A stretch of 64,000 bases of DNA. Origin: Symbiodinium natans (Eukaryota; Sar; Dinophyceae; Suessiales; Symbiodiniaceae). Position 1 is the stretch's first letter. The number at the start of each line of letters is the position of its first letter. Shown here piece after piece: positions 9,400 to 19,830 of the stretch. The position numbers and the translations under genes are program-made. Below the pieces are notes generated by a model. The model saw nothing but the letters and a program-made list of their open reading frames with translations, was not told the origin of the DNA and made no database searches. The stretch lies in the NCBI GenBank assembly GCA_905221605.1, contig CAJNDS010000080.1, positions 581,455-645,454 of the forward strand. Reading direction: 5' to 3'.

Positions 9400-9482
9400 G
9401 CCGAAGCACAGGGACAGGACGCAGCAAATCCGCCGCAGCGTCAGCTCTCGAATCATCCTCTGCTCCACAAGGCTTATGGAGT
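9400..9482 (-). CDS. coding exon, unknown protein
   Basis: Frame HKPCGAEDDSRADAAADLLR then PVPVLRLR between a TTTAGGG array and degenerate CCCTAAA sequence. Confidence 0.5.
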
Positions 9483-9849
9483 TTAGGGTTTAGGGCTAGG
9501 GTTTAGGGTTTACGGTTTCGGGTTTAGGGGGTCTGAGGGGGGTGAGGGGGGTGAGGTTGAGGGATCTGGTTCGAGGGCTTATCGGGTTTAGTGTTTGGGG
9601 TTCAGGGGTTTAGTGTTTGGGGTTCAGAGGGCTTCGGTGTGAAGATGGGAAACCGAAGGTGGGGCCTTCCCAGCTGAGTTTTCCCTCCGGCTCGACATTG
9701 CATAGTCCCTCTTTGCGGCTGCTAGAATGCGGTCCCTTCTACTGAGTGCAAAAAGGGGGCCACGATGTAGAGCAAACCCGAAACCCTAATCCCTAATCCC
9801 TAATCCCTAAACCCTAAACCCTAAACCCTAAACCCCAAACCCAGGGTTT

Positions 9850-9968
9850 AGGGCTTGGCCATGTGATGTAAAGTCGCCAGCCCACAATCCAGCACTTCGG
9901 ATGCCTTCGGGGCCTTCTTCCAGAAAAAGTACCCCGTTTATACCGAGGAGTCCTTTAATGTCCTCTTA
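9850..9968 (-). CDS. coding exon, unknown protein
   Basis: Frame DIKGLLGINGVLFLEEGPEG then IRSAGLWAGDFTSHGQA. Clearly coding-like. The plus strand is open too but is less protein-like. Confidence 0.6.
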
Positions 9969-10053
9969 AGAGGCCCTAAACCCTGAACACTCAACACTCA
10001 ACACTCAACCCACAACCCTCAACTCTCAACCCCTAAACCCTAAACCCTAAACC

Positions 10054-10165
10054 CTACACCGGACTTCTGCTGCGCAGGCACAGAGGCGTGAGATCACGGA
10101 AATGCGCCGCGGTAGGATCCCGCACACACCGCGGCTCGCCTTCAGAGAAGTTCGCGGGTTGAAGG
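10054..10165 (-). CDS. coding exon with telomere-repeat donor
   Basis: Frame TSLKASRGVCGILPRRISVI then SRLCACAAEVR, ending TGTAG before GTTTAGGG. Confidence 0.5.
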
Positions 10166-10585
10166 GGGGGTAAGGATTAGGGTTTAGGGTTGAGGGTTTG
10201 GGGTTTAGGGTTTAGGGTTTGGGGTTTGGGGTTTGGGGTTTAGGGTTTAGGGCTTAGGGATTAAGGTTTAAGGTTTAGGGTTTAGGGTTCAGGGTTCAGC
10301 ATCTCATGTACTAGCTTTCACGAGTCAACCAATGTGGTTGTGAAACAGGAGAATAACCCCCCACCCAGAGAATTCCGTACCATTCAGAGAATAAAGAAAC
10401 CCCTAAACCCTAAACCCTAAACCCTAAACCCTTAACCCTTAATACCGGTGGCCGAGGGACCGTTTTCGCAAAAACACCGGTGGGCAGAGGGAACGAAATC
10501 GCAAAAAAGGTTTGAATATACATATGAAAGAGAGGATGTGGGGTTTAGGGTTTAGGGTTTAGGGTTTAGGGTTTAGGGTTTAGGG

Positions 10586-10667
10586 TTTAGGCACTCTGTA
10601 AGAAGGCAGCCAAGGCGCAGTAGCGCAGGTCTACCAAGGCGACATCTTCTCTGAAAGACTCCCCTTC
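10586..10667 (-). CDS. coding exon, unknown protein
   Basis: Acceptor CGACGCAG; frame EGESFREDVALVDLRYCALA then AFLQSA. Confidence 0.6.
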
Positions 10668-10726
10668 CTGCGTCGTGCGTGGAGCTGGGTTAGGGGTTTA
10701 GGGCCTTTGGGCTTAGGGGTTACGGT

Positions 10727-10802
10727 TCATAGCACAAGGTGACTTTAACAGGGCATCGAAGATCAATAACACATTTCTTAGAAGTCTTCCTAATAGGATG
10801 AT
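10727..10802 (-). CDS. hydrophobic coding exon
   Basis: Acceptor TGTGGTTTCAG; frame IILLGRLLRNVLLIFDALLK then SPCAMN, an amphipathic or membrane-like helix. Confidence 0.6.
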
Positions 10803-10905
10803 CTGAAACCACAGATGGAAAGCATGATTATCCCAAGAACCCTACCTCCCAAACCCTAAACCCTAAACCCTAAACCATATGAAACCTAAACCCTAAACCC
10901 TAAAC

Positions 10906-11002
10906 CCCATCCTTTCCAAGCCAGTCCTCTGCATCGAGAGACTGGGCCAGCTGTTCGGTGACGTTCTCAGCGCGGATCTTCCCTGACTTCAGGGCATTGC
11001 AC
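10906..11002 (-). CDS. coding exon with telomere-repeat donor
   Basis: Acceptor AGATCCCAG; frame CNALKSGKIRAENVTEQLAQ then SLDAEDWLGKDG; the donor GT is the first GTTTAGGG unit of the array. Confidence 0.7.
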
Positions 11003-11458
11003 CTGGGATCTGGGGTTTAGGGCTTAGGGCTTGCGGTTTAGGGTTTCGGGTTTAGGGTTTGGGGTTTAGGGCTTCGGGTTTAGGATTGAGGGTTTAGGGT
11101 CTGGGGTTGAGGGGCCTGTCTGCACCTAGGATGCCGACCATGTAGATACGTCGGTACACGTAACTGCATATGTATGTATATGCATAATATATATATGTGT
11201 ATATATATATACATCCTTGAAACGTTTAGGGCTTTTTGAACTTCCAAGTTCTTCAGTTCCTCCCGAGGAAAGTCGAGGCCCTGGCAGCTCCAGCACCCAC
11301 ACCACCACCTTTTCGGGGTTTAGGGTTTGGGTTTAGGGTTTAGGGTTTAGGGTTTAGGGTTTAGGGTTTAGGGTTTAGGGTTTAGGGTTTAGGGTTTCGG
11401 GTTTAGGGTTTCGGGTTTAGGGTTTAGGGTTTAGGGTTTCGGGTTTAGGGTTTAGCAC

Positions 11459-11486
11459 CTGCCAGGGCTCTGAGGGCTTCCAGGGC
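11459..11486 (-). CDS. 28-nt microexon
   Basis: Acceptor CCTACAG and donor GTGCTAAAC bracket 28 nt reading ALEALRALA. A near-duplicate of its start occurs at about 19340 on the plus strand. Confidence 0.5.
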
Positions 11487-11496
11487 CTGTAGGTTC

Positions 11497-11880
11497 GGGT
11501 TTATAGGGTTTATAGGGTTTATAGGAAATACAGGGTTTATAGTAAATATAGGGTTTATAGGAAATATAGGGTTTATAGTAAATATAGGGTTTATAGATAG
11601 TAAATATAGGGTTTATAGGGCTTATGGGAGTTTACCGGGTTTTTAAGGGTCTATTATGGGGTTTATCGGGTTTGTGCGGTTTACGGGGGCTTATGGGGTT
11701 TATGGGGGTGGGGGCTTATGTTCTTTTTTGGGAGTTATAGGGTTCGGGGGTTATAGTGTTGATATTAGGTTTGATAGGGTCTTTGGGTTTCATAGGGTTT
11801 ACAGGGTTGATAGGGTGTATAGGGCGCTAAAGGTTTAAAGGGTTTACAGGGTTTAACAGGGTTTATAGGGTTTAACAGGG
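11497..11880 (+). repeat. 18-bp GGGTTTATAGGAAATATA tandem and TTTATAGGG-rich stretch
   Basis: About five units of the 18-mer at 11515-11610, then degenerate GGGTTTATAGGG sequence. A telomere-derived variant array, with no supported exon. Confidence 0.65.
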
Positions 11881-11907
11881 TTTAGGGTTTCGGGTTTAGG
11901 CTCCAAT

Positions 11908-11985
11908 CTGGGTAAAGAAGTGTGCAAGAGTTGAACTGGGAAGCGAACAGGGATGATCTCCGCCCAAAGCTCCAATCCGAACTAC
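11908..11985 (-). CDS. coding exon, unknown protein
   Basis: Frame RIGALGGDHPCSLPSSTLAH then FFTQIGA. Confidence 0.5.
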
Positions 11986-12179
11986 CCTTAGCCCTCAAAA
12001 GCAACCCCTAAACCTTGAACCCTAAACCCTCAGAAGCAACCCCTAAACCCTAAACCCTAAACCCTAAATCCAAAAGCCTCTAAACCCTAAACCCTAAACC
12101 CTAAACCCTAAACCCTAAACCCTAAACCCTAAACTGCAGCATAAACCCCAAACCCAAACGTTCCGCACCCCCCCCCCCC

Positions 12180-12300
12180 TCCTGACTTGACGCTGGACGC
12201 CAGGACCCATCTTTCGACTTGAGGACCCACGCCCACAGACCCAAGCTTTTGGTGGCACCTCTTCGACAACCCACAACCCCCAGATGCCCCAAACCTACTG
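12180..12300 (-). CDS. coding exon, unknown protein
   Basis: Frame HLGVVGCRRGATKSLGLWAW then VLKSKDGSWRPASSQE. Confidence 0.55.
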
Positions 12301-12404
12301 TTTAGGGGTGTAGGGTTTATAGGGTTTAGGGTTTAACCCTAAACCCTAAACCCCTAACCCCTAAACCCTAAACCCTAAATCCAAAAGCCTCTAAACCCTA
12401 ATGT

Positions 12405-12495
12405 TTCGGGTGCGCAAAAGTAGGCATCCCCCCGATGGAAAAGTGATCGTGCGCATATGCCATCAGACAACCCAAGGAGTGCCTCAAAGAGCAAA
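12405..12495 (-). CDS. coding exon, unknown protein
   Basis: Frame LFEALLGLSDGICARSLFHR then GDAYFCAPET. Confidence 0.55.
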
Positions 12496-12621
12496 ACCTA
12501 GACCCTAAACTCGAAAAACCTTAACCCCAGCCCTAAAGCCCTAAGCCCTAAAGCCCTAAAGCCCTGAAGCCCTAAAGCCCTGAGCCCCTAAGCCCTAAAA
12601 CCTAAACCCTAAACCCTGAAC

Positions 12622-12694
12622 CCTGGGCCTCGGCAAGTAGCGCCGTTTCCACCTGCAGCCCCACAGGCTGCGCCCGTAGCTCGAGCTTTCGAAC
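12622..12694 (-). CDS. coding exon, helical
   Basis: Acceptor CCCCGCAG; frame VRKLELRAQPVGLQVETALL then AEAQ; donor GTTCAGGG. A related fragment (MQIQARKL) precedes it at about 12748-12800, so part of the exon may be duplicated. Confidence 0.65.
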
Positions 12695-13708
12695 CTGCGG
12701 GGGTTTAGGGTTTAGGGTTTAGGGTTTAGGGTTTAGGGTTTAGGGTTTAGGGAGCTTTCGAGCCTGAATCTGCATGCCATGGGCCTACAGGGCAGCCCCG
12801 GCTTGGGTTTAGGGTTTGGGGTTTGGGGTTTGGGGTTTAGGGTTTGGGGTTTGGGGTTTGGGGCTTAGGGTTTAGGACTTCAGGAAGGGTTTAGGGTTCA
12901 GGATTTAAGGGTTGCCCGCACTGCGGCTTCGAAGGCTGTGAGACGGGGTTTGTAGGAACCTTACACGTAGAGTTAATTGGGGCTGCAGCCTACTACGGCA
13001 TATGTGAGTGGCTTCTGAGATGACTTCTCGGCTACGGGCTGGCTGCCCTAAACCCTAAACCCTAAACCCGAAACCCCATACCCCAAACCCCAAACCCCAA
13101 ACCCTGAACCGGCGCTGACATTGGTACGTGTTCTAACCCTAATCCCTAATCCCTAAACCCTAACCAAACCCCTAAACCCACCCTGAACCCTAAAGCATAA
13201 ACCCCTAAACCCTAAGACCCCAAAAATCAAGCCCTAGCCCCCTGCATAGCCTAAACACTTAGACCCTCCTAGCCCCCAAAGCGCCTGACAAGAGCCCCGA
13301 AAAGGGTTTAGGGTTTAGGGTTTAGGGTTTGGGGTTTAGGGTTTAGGGTTTAGGGTTTAGGGTTCCCCCCAAGGGAAGCATCAGCCTCGTAGTGCGTCGA
13401 CCCTTCGCGGCACTTGCTGATGCCCTGCTCGGGGTGCATGATTCATTCCACTGTTGAGGGGTTTATAGGGCTTAGGGTTTAGGGCTTGGGTCTAGGGTTT
13501 AGGGTTTAGGGTTTAGGGTTTGGGGTTCAGGGTTTAGGGGTGTAGGGGTTTAGGGGTTTAGGGGATTGCGGGTTTATAGAGGTTTAGGGTTTAGGGTTTA
13601 GGGTTCGGGGTTTGGGGCTTAGGGTCTAGGGGCTCAGGGGTTTAGGGGTTTAGGAGGGGTTTGGAATCAGGTGTATTTGGAGGGGGGGGGCGGGGGGGGG
13701 GGTTGGGT

Positions 13709-13972
13709 ACCCTAAACCCTAAACCCTAAACCCTAAACCCTAAACCCTAAACCCTAAACCCTAAACCCTAAACCCTAAACCCTAAACCCTAAACCCTAAA
13801 CCCTGGCCCAAGAGTAGGGGGTTGTGGAGAAGGGGCCCGTGGCAGTGAGGGCTCTACCCCTAAACCCTAAACCCTAAACCCTAAACCCTAAACCCTAAAC
13901 CCTAAACCCTAAACCCTAAACCCTAAACCCTAAACCCTAAACCCTAAACCCTAAACCCTAAACCCTAAACCC
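13709..13972 (+). repeat. two long CCCTAAA arrays
   Basis: Two near-perfect arrays of 13 or more units separated by a 55-bp unique island. Confidence 0.9.
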
Positions 13973-14209
13973 AACCCCAAGTGCTTCCACAAAGCAAAGA
14001 AACATGCCCCAAGCTGAGGCTTGACGGACTTAGTGGGTTTAGGGTTTAGGGTTTAGGGTTTGGGGTTTAGGGTTTAGGGTTTAGGGTTTAGGGCTTAGGG
14101 TTTAGGGTTTAGGGTTTAGGGTTTGGGGCTTAGGGCTTAGGGTTTAGGGCTTAAGTGTTAGGTTTTAGATATTGGAGTTTGGAGTTTAGGGTTTAGGGAT
14201 AAGGGCGAC

Positions 14210-14272
14210 CTCAATGCTTGGACGATAGCTTCGGCCTGCTCGCCGTCGTGGTTCTCATTTACGAACTTCAAC
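14210..14272 (-). CDS. 63-nt coding exon
   Basis: Acceptor TTGCGCCAG; frame LKFVNENHDGEQAEAIVQAL then R; donor GTCGCCC. Confidence 0.65.
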
Positions 14273-14918
14273 CTGGCGCAAGACAATGTAGGGGCTTGCC
14301 CTAAACCCTAAACCCTAAACCCTAAACCCTAAACCCTAAACCCCAAACCCTAAGCCAGAAGCCCTAAGCCCTAAGCCCTAAGCCCTAAGCCCTATTTAAA
14401 CCCTAAACCCTAAACCCTAAACCCTAAACCCTAAACCCTAAACCCTAAACCCTAAACCCTAACCCCCCCCTCCCCCCATCGCCATGTGCCAGCTGCTTTA
14501 GCTGCTCTCCTAGCCGACAAACACCTCGACATCAAAGACGCCGTGCAAAGTTGACATGGAAGTCCAGGCATTAGGTTTAGGGTCTAGGGTCTAGGGTCTA
14601 GGGTCTAGGGTTTAGGGTTTAGGGTTTAGGGTTTAGGGTTTAGGGTTGCAGCAACATTGGCTGCATCACACATACTCTCCGGCTTGGGAGAAGGAAGGAG
14701 GAAGGGAAGCAGCCAACCACTGCGTATGAGGGAGGCGCAAGGCCGAAACCTATACCCCCCCCCCCCCAACCCCGCCCTAAACCCTGACACCCCTTCAGAG
14801 CCCTAAACCCCTTCAGAGCCCTATACCCCTAAACCCTAAACCCTGAAACCCTAAACCCTAAACCCTAAACCCAAAACCCTGAATCCTCAACACTAAACAC
14901 TGAGCCGCACCCCCAAAC

Positions 14919-14989
14919 CGACTGAGCCGAGCAACAATGCTTCGAAGTGGACCAGTGGGGGCGGCTCCCCTGTCTCGTCTGAGAGAATC
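14919..14989 (-). CDS. 71-nt coding exon
   Basis: Acceptor TTTTGCAG; frame DSLRRDRGAAPTGPLRSIVA then RLS; donor GTTTGGGGG, a TTTGGGG variant of the telomere repeat. Confidence 0.65.
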
Positions 14990-15083
14990 CTGCAAAAGGG
15001 TTTAGGGGTTTAGGGGATTAGGGGGTTTAGGGTTTAGGGTTTAGGGCTTAGGGTTAAGGGTTTAAGGGTTTAAGGGTCTAGGT

Positions 15084-15292
15084 GTTTTTTGGTCTCTTGG
15101 CCTTCTGACAGTTATTCTGTACGGTCGATGCCTATTGATTCCCTCTGAGTATCGTTTGAAGAGACTCCATAGGAAATTCTGGAGATGTTCTGAATAAAAG
15201 GTAGAGACGGTGCCTAGAATGCTTAAGGTACCTAGAGCCTGAGTTGTAACTTCAAACATTTCTCCTACATACCCCAAATGTAGCACTATCCT
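15084..15292 (-). CDS. longer coding exon, unknown protein
   Basis: Acceptor CTTGCACAG; about 70 codons including RIVLHLGYVGEMFEVTTQAL, GTVSTFYSEHLQNFLWSLF and RHRPYRITVRRPRD. Hydrophobic and basic. The donor was not located. Confidence 0.5.
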
Positions 15293-15439
15293 CTGTGCAA
15301 GGACACCCTGCCCCCCCCCCCCCAAACAAAAAAGATAAACAAACAACATAAAAAAAATAAAAATAAACTATGAACACAGAAAACGACACAATGGGAAACG
15401 CCTGTACGAAATACCCTAAACCCCAAACAGCAAAACCCC

Positions 15440-15569
15440 CCTTTCAGGGGGTTCTTGGAGTTCATGAAGATCATGATCGGCCCCGATGTAGGCAAAGAAA
15501 ACGGAAAAGGCCATATGCGCCCTACTAAACTCTCCCAAAGAGATGCGTTTGTGTCCCTTGAGAGGCTGC
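15440..15569 (-). CDS. coding exon, unknown protein
   Basis: Acceptor AGTGCACAG; frame SLSRDTNASLWESLVGRIWP then FPFSLPTSGPIMIFMNSKNP. Confidence 0.55.
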
Positions 15570-15702
15570 CTGTGCACTCTAACCCTAAACCCTAAACCCC
15601 CAAAACCCCCAAAACCCCCAAAACCCCCTAAACCCCCTAAACCCTAAACCCCCTAAACCCTAAACCCTATACCCTAACCCTAAACCCCCCTCCCTGACGA
15701 AC

Positions 15703-15775
15703 CTAAAAACTCAGTTGGGTCGAGGCACTGTAGCGGGCCAGAAAAGGGTCGCAGGATCGCGTGAAAATCTTTGCC
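15703..15775 (-). CDS. coding exon, unknown protein
   Basis: Acceptor CCCGGCAG; frame GKDFHAILRPFSGPLQCLDP then TEFL; donor GTTCGTCAGG. The next island upstream (about 15830-15895) reads ETGQDMLHKVRKHRHGKFSV on the same strand. Confidence 0.6.
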
Positions 15776-16023
15776 TGCTGCCGGGAAAGAGGGTTTAGGG
15801 TGGGGCCTTATCCGAAGGGACGGGGTTGCGGGGGTATACTGAGAATTTGCCATGGCGATGTTTTCGAACCTTGTGCAGCATATCTTGCCCGGTCTCACCC
15901 CTTTGGGATCATGAAGAGTGGACCCTTCAACCCTAAAACCCTGAATTTTGAACCCTAGACCCTACACCCTAAACCTTGAACCCTAAACCCTAAAGCCTCA
16001 ACATTACACCTTGAACCCTAAAA

Positions 16024-16107
16024 CCTAATTTCCGGTAGCCCTGCCACGCACATCCTTCACCTTGCCACAGACCCCGCAGAAACGCCGATGCCTCAACGAC
16101 TTCATTC
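16024..16107 (-). CDS. coding exon, unknown protein
   Basis: Frame PWNEVVEASAFLRGLWQGEG then CAWQGYRK. Confidence 0.6.
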
Positions 16108-16180
16108 CAGGGCTTCGGGTTATGTTTTTTGGGGTTTAGGGTTTAGGGAAACACCCCCTATCTCCTCTATATTCCTCTAC

Positions 16181-16236
16181 CTTCAGGGTCCCTTGCCCTT
16201 GCTTCGTTCGGCAACTCCGATACGCAAATTTTCATC
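16181..16236 (-). CDS. 56-nt coding exon
   Basis: Acceptor GACCCTAG; frame MKICVSELPNEARARDPE; donor GTAGAGG. Separated from the exon at 16292-16363 by only about 55 bp of CCCTAGACCC-type repeat. Confidence 0.55.
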
Positions 16237-16291
16237 CTAGGGTCTAGGGTTGAGGGTTTAGCAACTTTAACCCTAGGGTCTAGGGTTGAGG

Positions 16292-16363
16292 GTTTGAGGT
16301 CAGAATCGCCAATATCACGGAAGACCCAGTGGTACGGTAGGACAAGGAAGCTTTCGTCAACCC
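16292..16363 (-). CDS. coding exon, unknown protein
   Basis: Acceptor CTTTCCAG; frame GVDESFLVLPYHWVFRDIGD then SDLK. Confidence 0.65.
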
Positions 16364-16433
16364 CTGGAAAGATCATGCTTCAAGCAAATTCCTGCAACAG
16401 GCTGCGGTCAACACCTCAGCTTTGAAGTAGACC

Positions 16434-16521
16434 CTGGAAAAAAGGTATGTACTTTTGAGGTGTAAGTAGCTATAACAGGAACCCACAACCAAAAAAGTAT
16501 TCAAGTATAGCATTCCAAGAC
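16434..16521 (-). mobile_element. family C element acting as an 88-bp intron
   Basis: Donor GTCTTGGAATGC and acceptor TTTTTTCCAG coincide with the element ends. It joins LMFCISEDYSLVSG (exon about 16522-16567) to VYFKAEVLTAACC (exon about 16397-16433) in phase. Other copies are at 2158-2240 and 38574-38666. Confidence 0.75.
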
Positions 16522-16667
16522 CCAGACACAAGACTGTAATCTTCTGAGATACAAAACATCAGCTGAAGGGCAGGAAATGGCCAGAAGGCCGTCCTCCGGT
16601 CCCCTCGCACGCAAATACCCCGAAACCCTAAACCCTAAACCCTAAACCCTAAACCCTAAACCCTAGA

Positions 16668-16763
16668 AGCCAGATGCCCTTCACCCGGTGCAGCTCTTTG
16701 CCTTTCCGTTGCCCGTGCCCCACGTCAAGCTGTGCGGAGCTCAGCTGAATCTCCTTGGCAGTT
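16668..16763 (-). CDS. coding exon, unknown protein
   Basis: Frame TAKEIQLSSAQLDVGHGQRK then GKELHRVKGIWLL. Confidence 0.6.
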
Positions 16764-17557
16764 AGGGTTTAGGGTTTAGGGTTAGGGTTTAGGGTTTAGG
16801 GTTTAGGGCTTAGGGTTTAGGGTTAGGGTTAGGGTTTAGGGTTTAGGCTTTAGGGTTTAGGGCTTAGGGTTTAGGCTTTGGGGTTTAGGGCTTACGGCTT
16901 TAATATTGGTGAGTGTATGTATTGGGTGTCCTTTTGGGGGTACAAGAAATATATGATCCCGGTTCTCGGATCGCCACCTCCCCCCCCCATGGTATGGTCC
17001 CCCCCACCCACCCACCCCCCCAACCCCCCAAAAACCTAAACCCTAAACCCTCCTAAACCCTAGAACCCTAAAACCCTAAACCCTAAAACCCTAAACCCTA
17101 AAACCAACCCACAACCACACCACAGGGGGGGGGGGGGGGGGGGGGGGAACCCTAAACCCTAAACCCTAAAAACCCTAAACCTAACACACCCTAAACCCTA
17201 CACTAAAACCTAAAACCTAACCCCTAAAAACAAACCCGCAACCACACCACAGGGGGGGGGGGGGGGGGACCGTTGGGGGGGCAGGGGGGGGGGGGGGGGG
17301 GGGGGGCAGGCCGCACCCGCATCATACAAACCCTGCTTCATGTCACCTTTTAGGCTTTAGATTAGATGTTTCGGGCTGAGGGTTTAGGGTTTAGGGGGCT
17401 TAGGGGGCTAGGGTTTAGGGTTTAGGCTTTAGGGTAGCCTTCTGAAGACCCTCCTCCAACACCCCCCTACCCCCCCCCCACCCCTCCTGCCGCAACACAA
17501 AACCCGGCCCAAGATGCGCGTCGATATCGCATATAGTTCTGGGTCTCTTTTAGGGTT

Positions 17558-17664
17558 TCGGGTTTAGGGGTTTAGGGGTTTAGGGGTTTAGGGGTTTAGG
17601 GGTTTAGGGGTTTAGGGGTTTAGGGGTTTAGGGGTTTAGGGGTTTAGGGGTTTAGGGGTTTAGG
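17558..17664 (+). repeat. TTTAGGGG 8-mer array
   Basis: About 13 near-perfect copies of an 8-base variant of the telomere repeat. Nearby G and C homopolymers lie at 17126-17306. Confidence 0.8.
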
Positions 17665-17726
17665 TTCAGGGTTTAGGGGTTTCGGGGTTTAGGGTTTAGG
17701 GGTTTAGGGTTTTTGCGATCACAAAC

Positions 17727-17803
17727 CTCGTAGCCTGGAGGCGGCGGAGACTGCACCAGCTCGGCCCTCCACGTCCGTCTTTGCGGCATGCTGGAGGACC
17801 TCG
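17727..17803 (-). CDS. coding exon, unknown protein
   Basis: Frame EVLQHAAKTDVEGRAGAVSA then ASRLR; donor GTTTGTGATC. Confidence 0.6.
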
Positions 17804-17883
17804 GGTTTAGGGTTTAGGGTTTCGGGTTTAGGGTTTAGGGGTTTAGGGGTTTAGGGTTTAGGGTTTAGGGTTTAGGGTTTAGG

Positions 17884-17990
17884 GTTTAGGGTTTAGGGTC
17901 ACCTATAAACATCCCCATGGACCATTGTGGACCAGAAGCCTGCTAGGCTTCGCGTCCCCAAGGTAGGGGATTGCGGCGGTGTAGAGGCTC
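17884..17990 (-). CDS. coding exon, unknown protein
   Basis: Frame TLSLYTAAIPYLGDAKPSRL then LVHNGPWGCL. Confidence 0.6.
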
Positions 17991-18007
17991 AGGGTTGCAA
18001 GGGTTCC

Positions 18008-18220
18008 TAAACCCTAAACCCTAAACCCTAGGCCCTAAACCCTAAACCCTAAACCCTAAACCCTAAACCCTAAACCCTAAACCCTAAACCCTAATTACAC
18101 CCTAAACCCTAAACCCTAAACCCTAAACCCTAAACCCTAAACCCTAAACCCAAAACCCTAAACCTAAACCCTAAACCCTAAACCCTAAACCCTAAACCCT
18201 AAACCCTAAACCCTAAAGCT
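18008..18220 (+). repeat. long CCCTAAA array
   Basis: About 28 units with a few interruptions (CCCTAATTACACCC, CCCAAAACCC). Confidence 0.9.
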
Positions 18221-18283
18221 ATTCCAGACCCAGGCCACTTCGATCTTCAGCTTGCGGAGACTGCCATAACCCACCTGTGCAGG
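18216..18283 (-). CDS. coding exon, unknown protein
   Basis: Acceptor CTGCACAG; frame VGYGSLRKLKIEVAWVWNSF. The plus strand is open as well. Confidence 0.5.
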
Positions 18284-18522
18284 AGCACGTGCACGGCTAC
18301 TTCGCGAAGGCGGGTGGGGGGGGACGGGGGGAGTCAATTTTCGGGAGGTGAACGCGAAAACTGGGAGGTTTATGGTCTTCCGAAAAACAAAAAACATGGA
18401 AAAATAGGGGTTCTGGCAATAGGTCCATTTAGGTCCCCAGGGTTCGCAACATCCAGTACCCCTAAACCCTAAACCCCAAATCCTAAGCCCTAAAACCTAA
18501 ACCCGAAACCCTAAACCTGAAC

Positions 18523-18625
18523 CCCGAACTGGGCCTCATGCGACTCGCCAGAGTCTAGCCGAATATCCAGCATGGCAATGCCAAAGCCCTCTAAGACAAC
18601 GTCGAGGGACCACTCCTTGACCCAG
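18523..18625 (-). CDS. 103-nt coding exon
   Basis: Acceptor AAACCCCAG; 34 codons WVKEWSLDVVLEGFGIAMLD then IRLDSGESHEAQFG; donor GTTCAGG. Confidence 0.7.
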
Positions 18626-18729
18626 CTGGGGTTTAGGGTTTAGGGTTTAGGGTTTAGGGTTTAGGGTTTAGGGTTGAGGGTTTAGGGTTTAGGGTTGAGG
18701 GTTTCGGGTTCTAGGGTGTTAGGGTTTAG

Positions 18730-18850
18730 GGTTTTAGGGTTTTAGGGTTTTAGGGTTTTAGGGTTTTAGGGTTTTAGGGTTTTAGGGTTTTAGGGTTTTA
18801 GGGTTTTAGGGTTTTAGGGTTTTAGGGTTTTAGGGTTTTAGGGTTTTAGG
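18730..18850 (+). repeat. TTTTAGGG 8-mer array
   Basis: About 15 tandem copies of TTTTAGGG, a different 8-base variant from the one at 17558. Confidence 0.8.
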
Positions 18851-18926
18851 GTTTAGGGCTTTAGGGTATTAGGGTTTTAGGGTTGATGCTTGGGATTCCC
18901 CTTCTTTCTGACGGTCCTCAGCAGGG

Positions 18927-19052
18927 ATTACAAGAGGGGGTACTCTATCCCAAGATTGTGGGTCCTCCAAAGGCCTAAAGGCGTAAACTGTAACGCACAC
19001 TCATGGGGTGGATGATTCGAGGGCTGGGTGCCGATTTGTCGACGAAAGCCCC
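18927..19052 (-). CDS. coding exon, possibly terminal
   Basis: Frame GFRRQIGTQPSNHPPHECAL then QFTPLGLWRTHNLGIEYPLL, followed by TAA. A GTAATCC donor overlaps the stop, so it may be internal. Confidence 0.55.
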
Positions 19053-19086
19053 CTAAACCCTAAACCCTAAACCCTACACCCTAAAC

Positions 19087-19144
19087 CCCGAAGCAGCAGA
19101 GCCAAGAGCACCTTTCAATCCAACAACCTGGGTTTCTCTTGCCC
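19087..19144 (-). CDS. 58-nt coding exon
   Basis: Acceptor CCGCGCAG; frame ARETQVVGLKGALGSAAS; donor is the first GTTTAGGG of the array. A further exon (PVARISAEQEVPVCLG, about 19222-19272, acceptor CTGCAG) lies upstream. Confidence 0.6.
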
Positions 19145-19479
19145 CTGCGCGGACGGGATCGGGAAATCGGGGAATCGGAAACCCTAAACCCTAAACCCTG
19201 AACCCTGAACCCTAAACTCCCTAAGCCCAGGCAGACTGGAACTTCTTGCTCTGCGGAGATCCGGGCGACCGGCTGCAGGGGTTGTGGGTTTTGCGGCTTG
19301 CCCTGAGCCCTCAGCCCTGAACCCTCAACCCTCGCCCTACAGGCCCTGGAAGCACTAAGCCCTCTTGTGTCCCGCAAGGCGACGCTGACCAAAAGTACCT
19401 GCAGAACGGCCTTTGCATGCCAGGAGAAAAAAAAGAGCCGTGCCCTTCTGGTGCGCCTTTCCGTACCCGGTTTTTGTAG

Positions 19480-19830
19480 GTTTCGGTTTAAGTTTTCCGT
19501 GATTTCGGTTACATCTCTTTTTGGTTTCCGTTGCAGTTTTGCTTGGTTTCCGTTACAGCCGCGCATTGTTTCGACTTGCCGGGCCGTTGTTTCCGTTACA
19601 TTTTTTTTGCTTTCCGTTACATTTTGCCGTTACCGTGGCCCCAGAGCTAGTCCGTGGCACCCTAGTCCTTCCTGTGGCTGTAGTTTTTCGCTTAGGAAGG
19701 TAGTTTCTGTTACGCCCCGACGCCGTTTCTGTAACGCCCCGAAGCCAGTTTCCGTTACGTCCTTTCGTTGTTTCTGTGTCGTTTTCAGGGGGGCAGTTTC
19801 CGTTACAACCCGCCAATTTCCGTAACGTAC
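19480..19830 (+). repeat. dispersed TTTCCGTTAC motif cluster
   Basis: More than ten copies of TTTC(C/T)GTTAC(A/G) at irregular 15-60 bp spacing, embedded in otherwise unique sequence. Not derived from TTTAGGG. Frames across it give artificial CNGN/VSVT peptides. Confidence 0.7.

Noticed and set aside
12900-13020. Plus-strand CxxC peptide GCPHCGFEGCETGFVG, possible zinc motif
   Set aside because: Tempting, but the minus strand is open across the same island and all clear neighbours are minus.
19081-19825. 161-, 152- and 87-codon frames
   Set aside because: They run through splice sites, telomere-like units and the TTTCCGTTAC cluster. Only the short exon pieces inside are supported.
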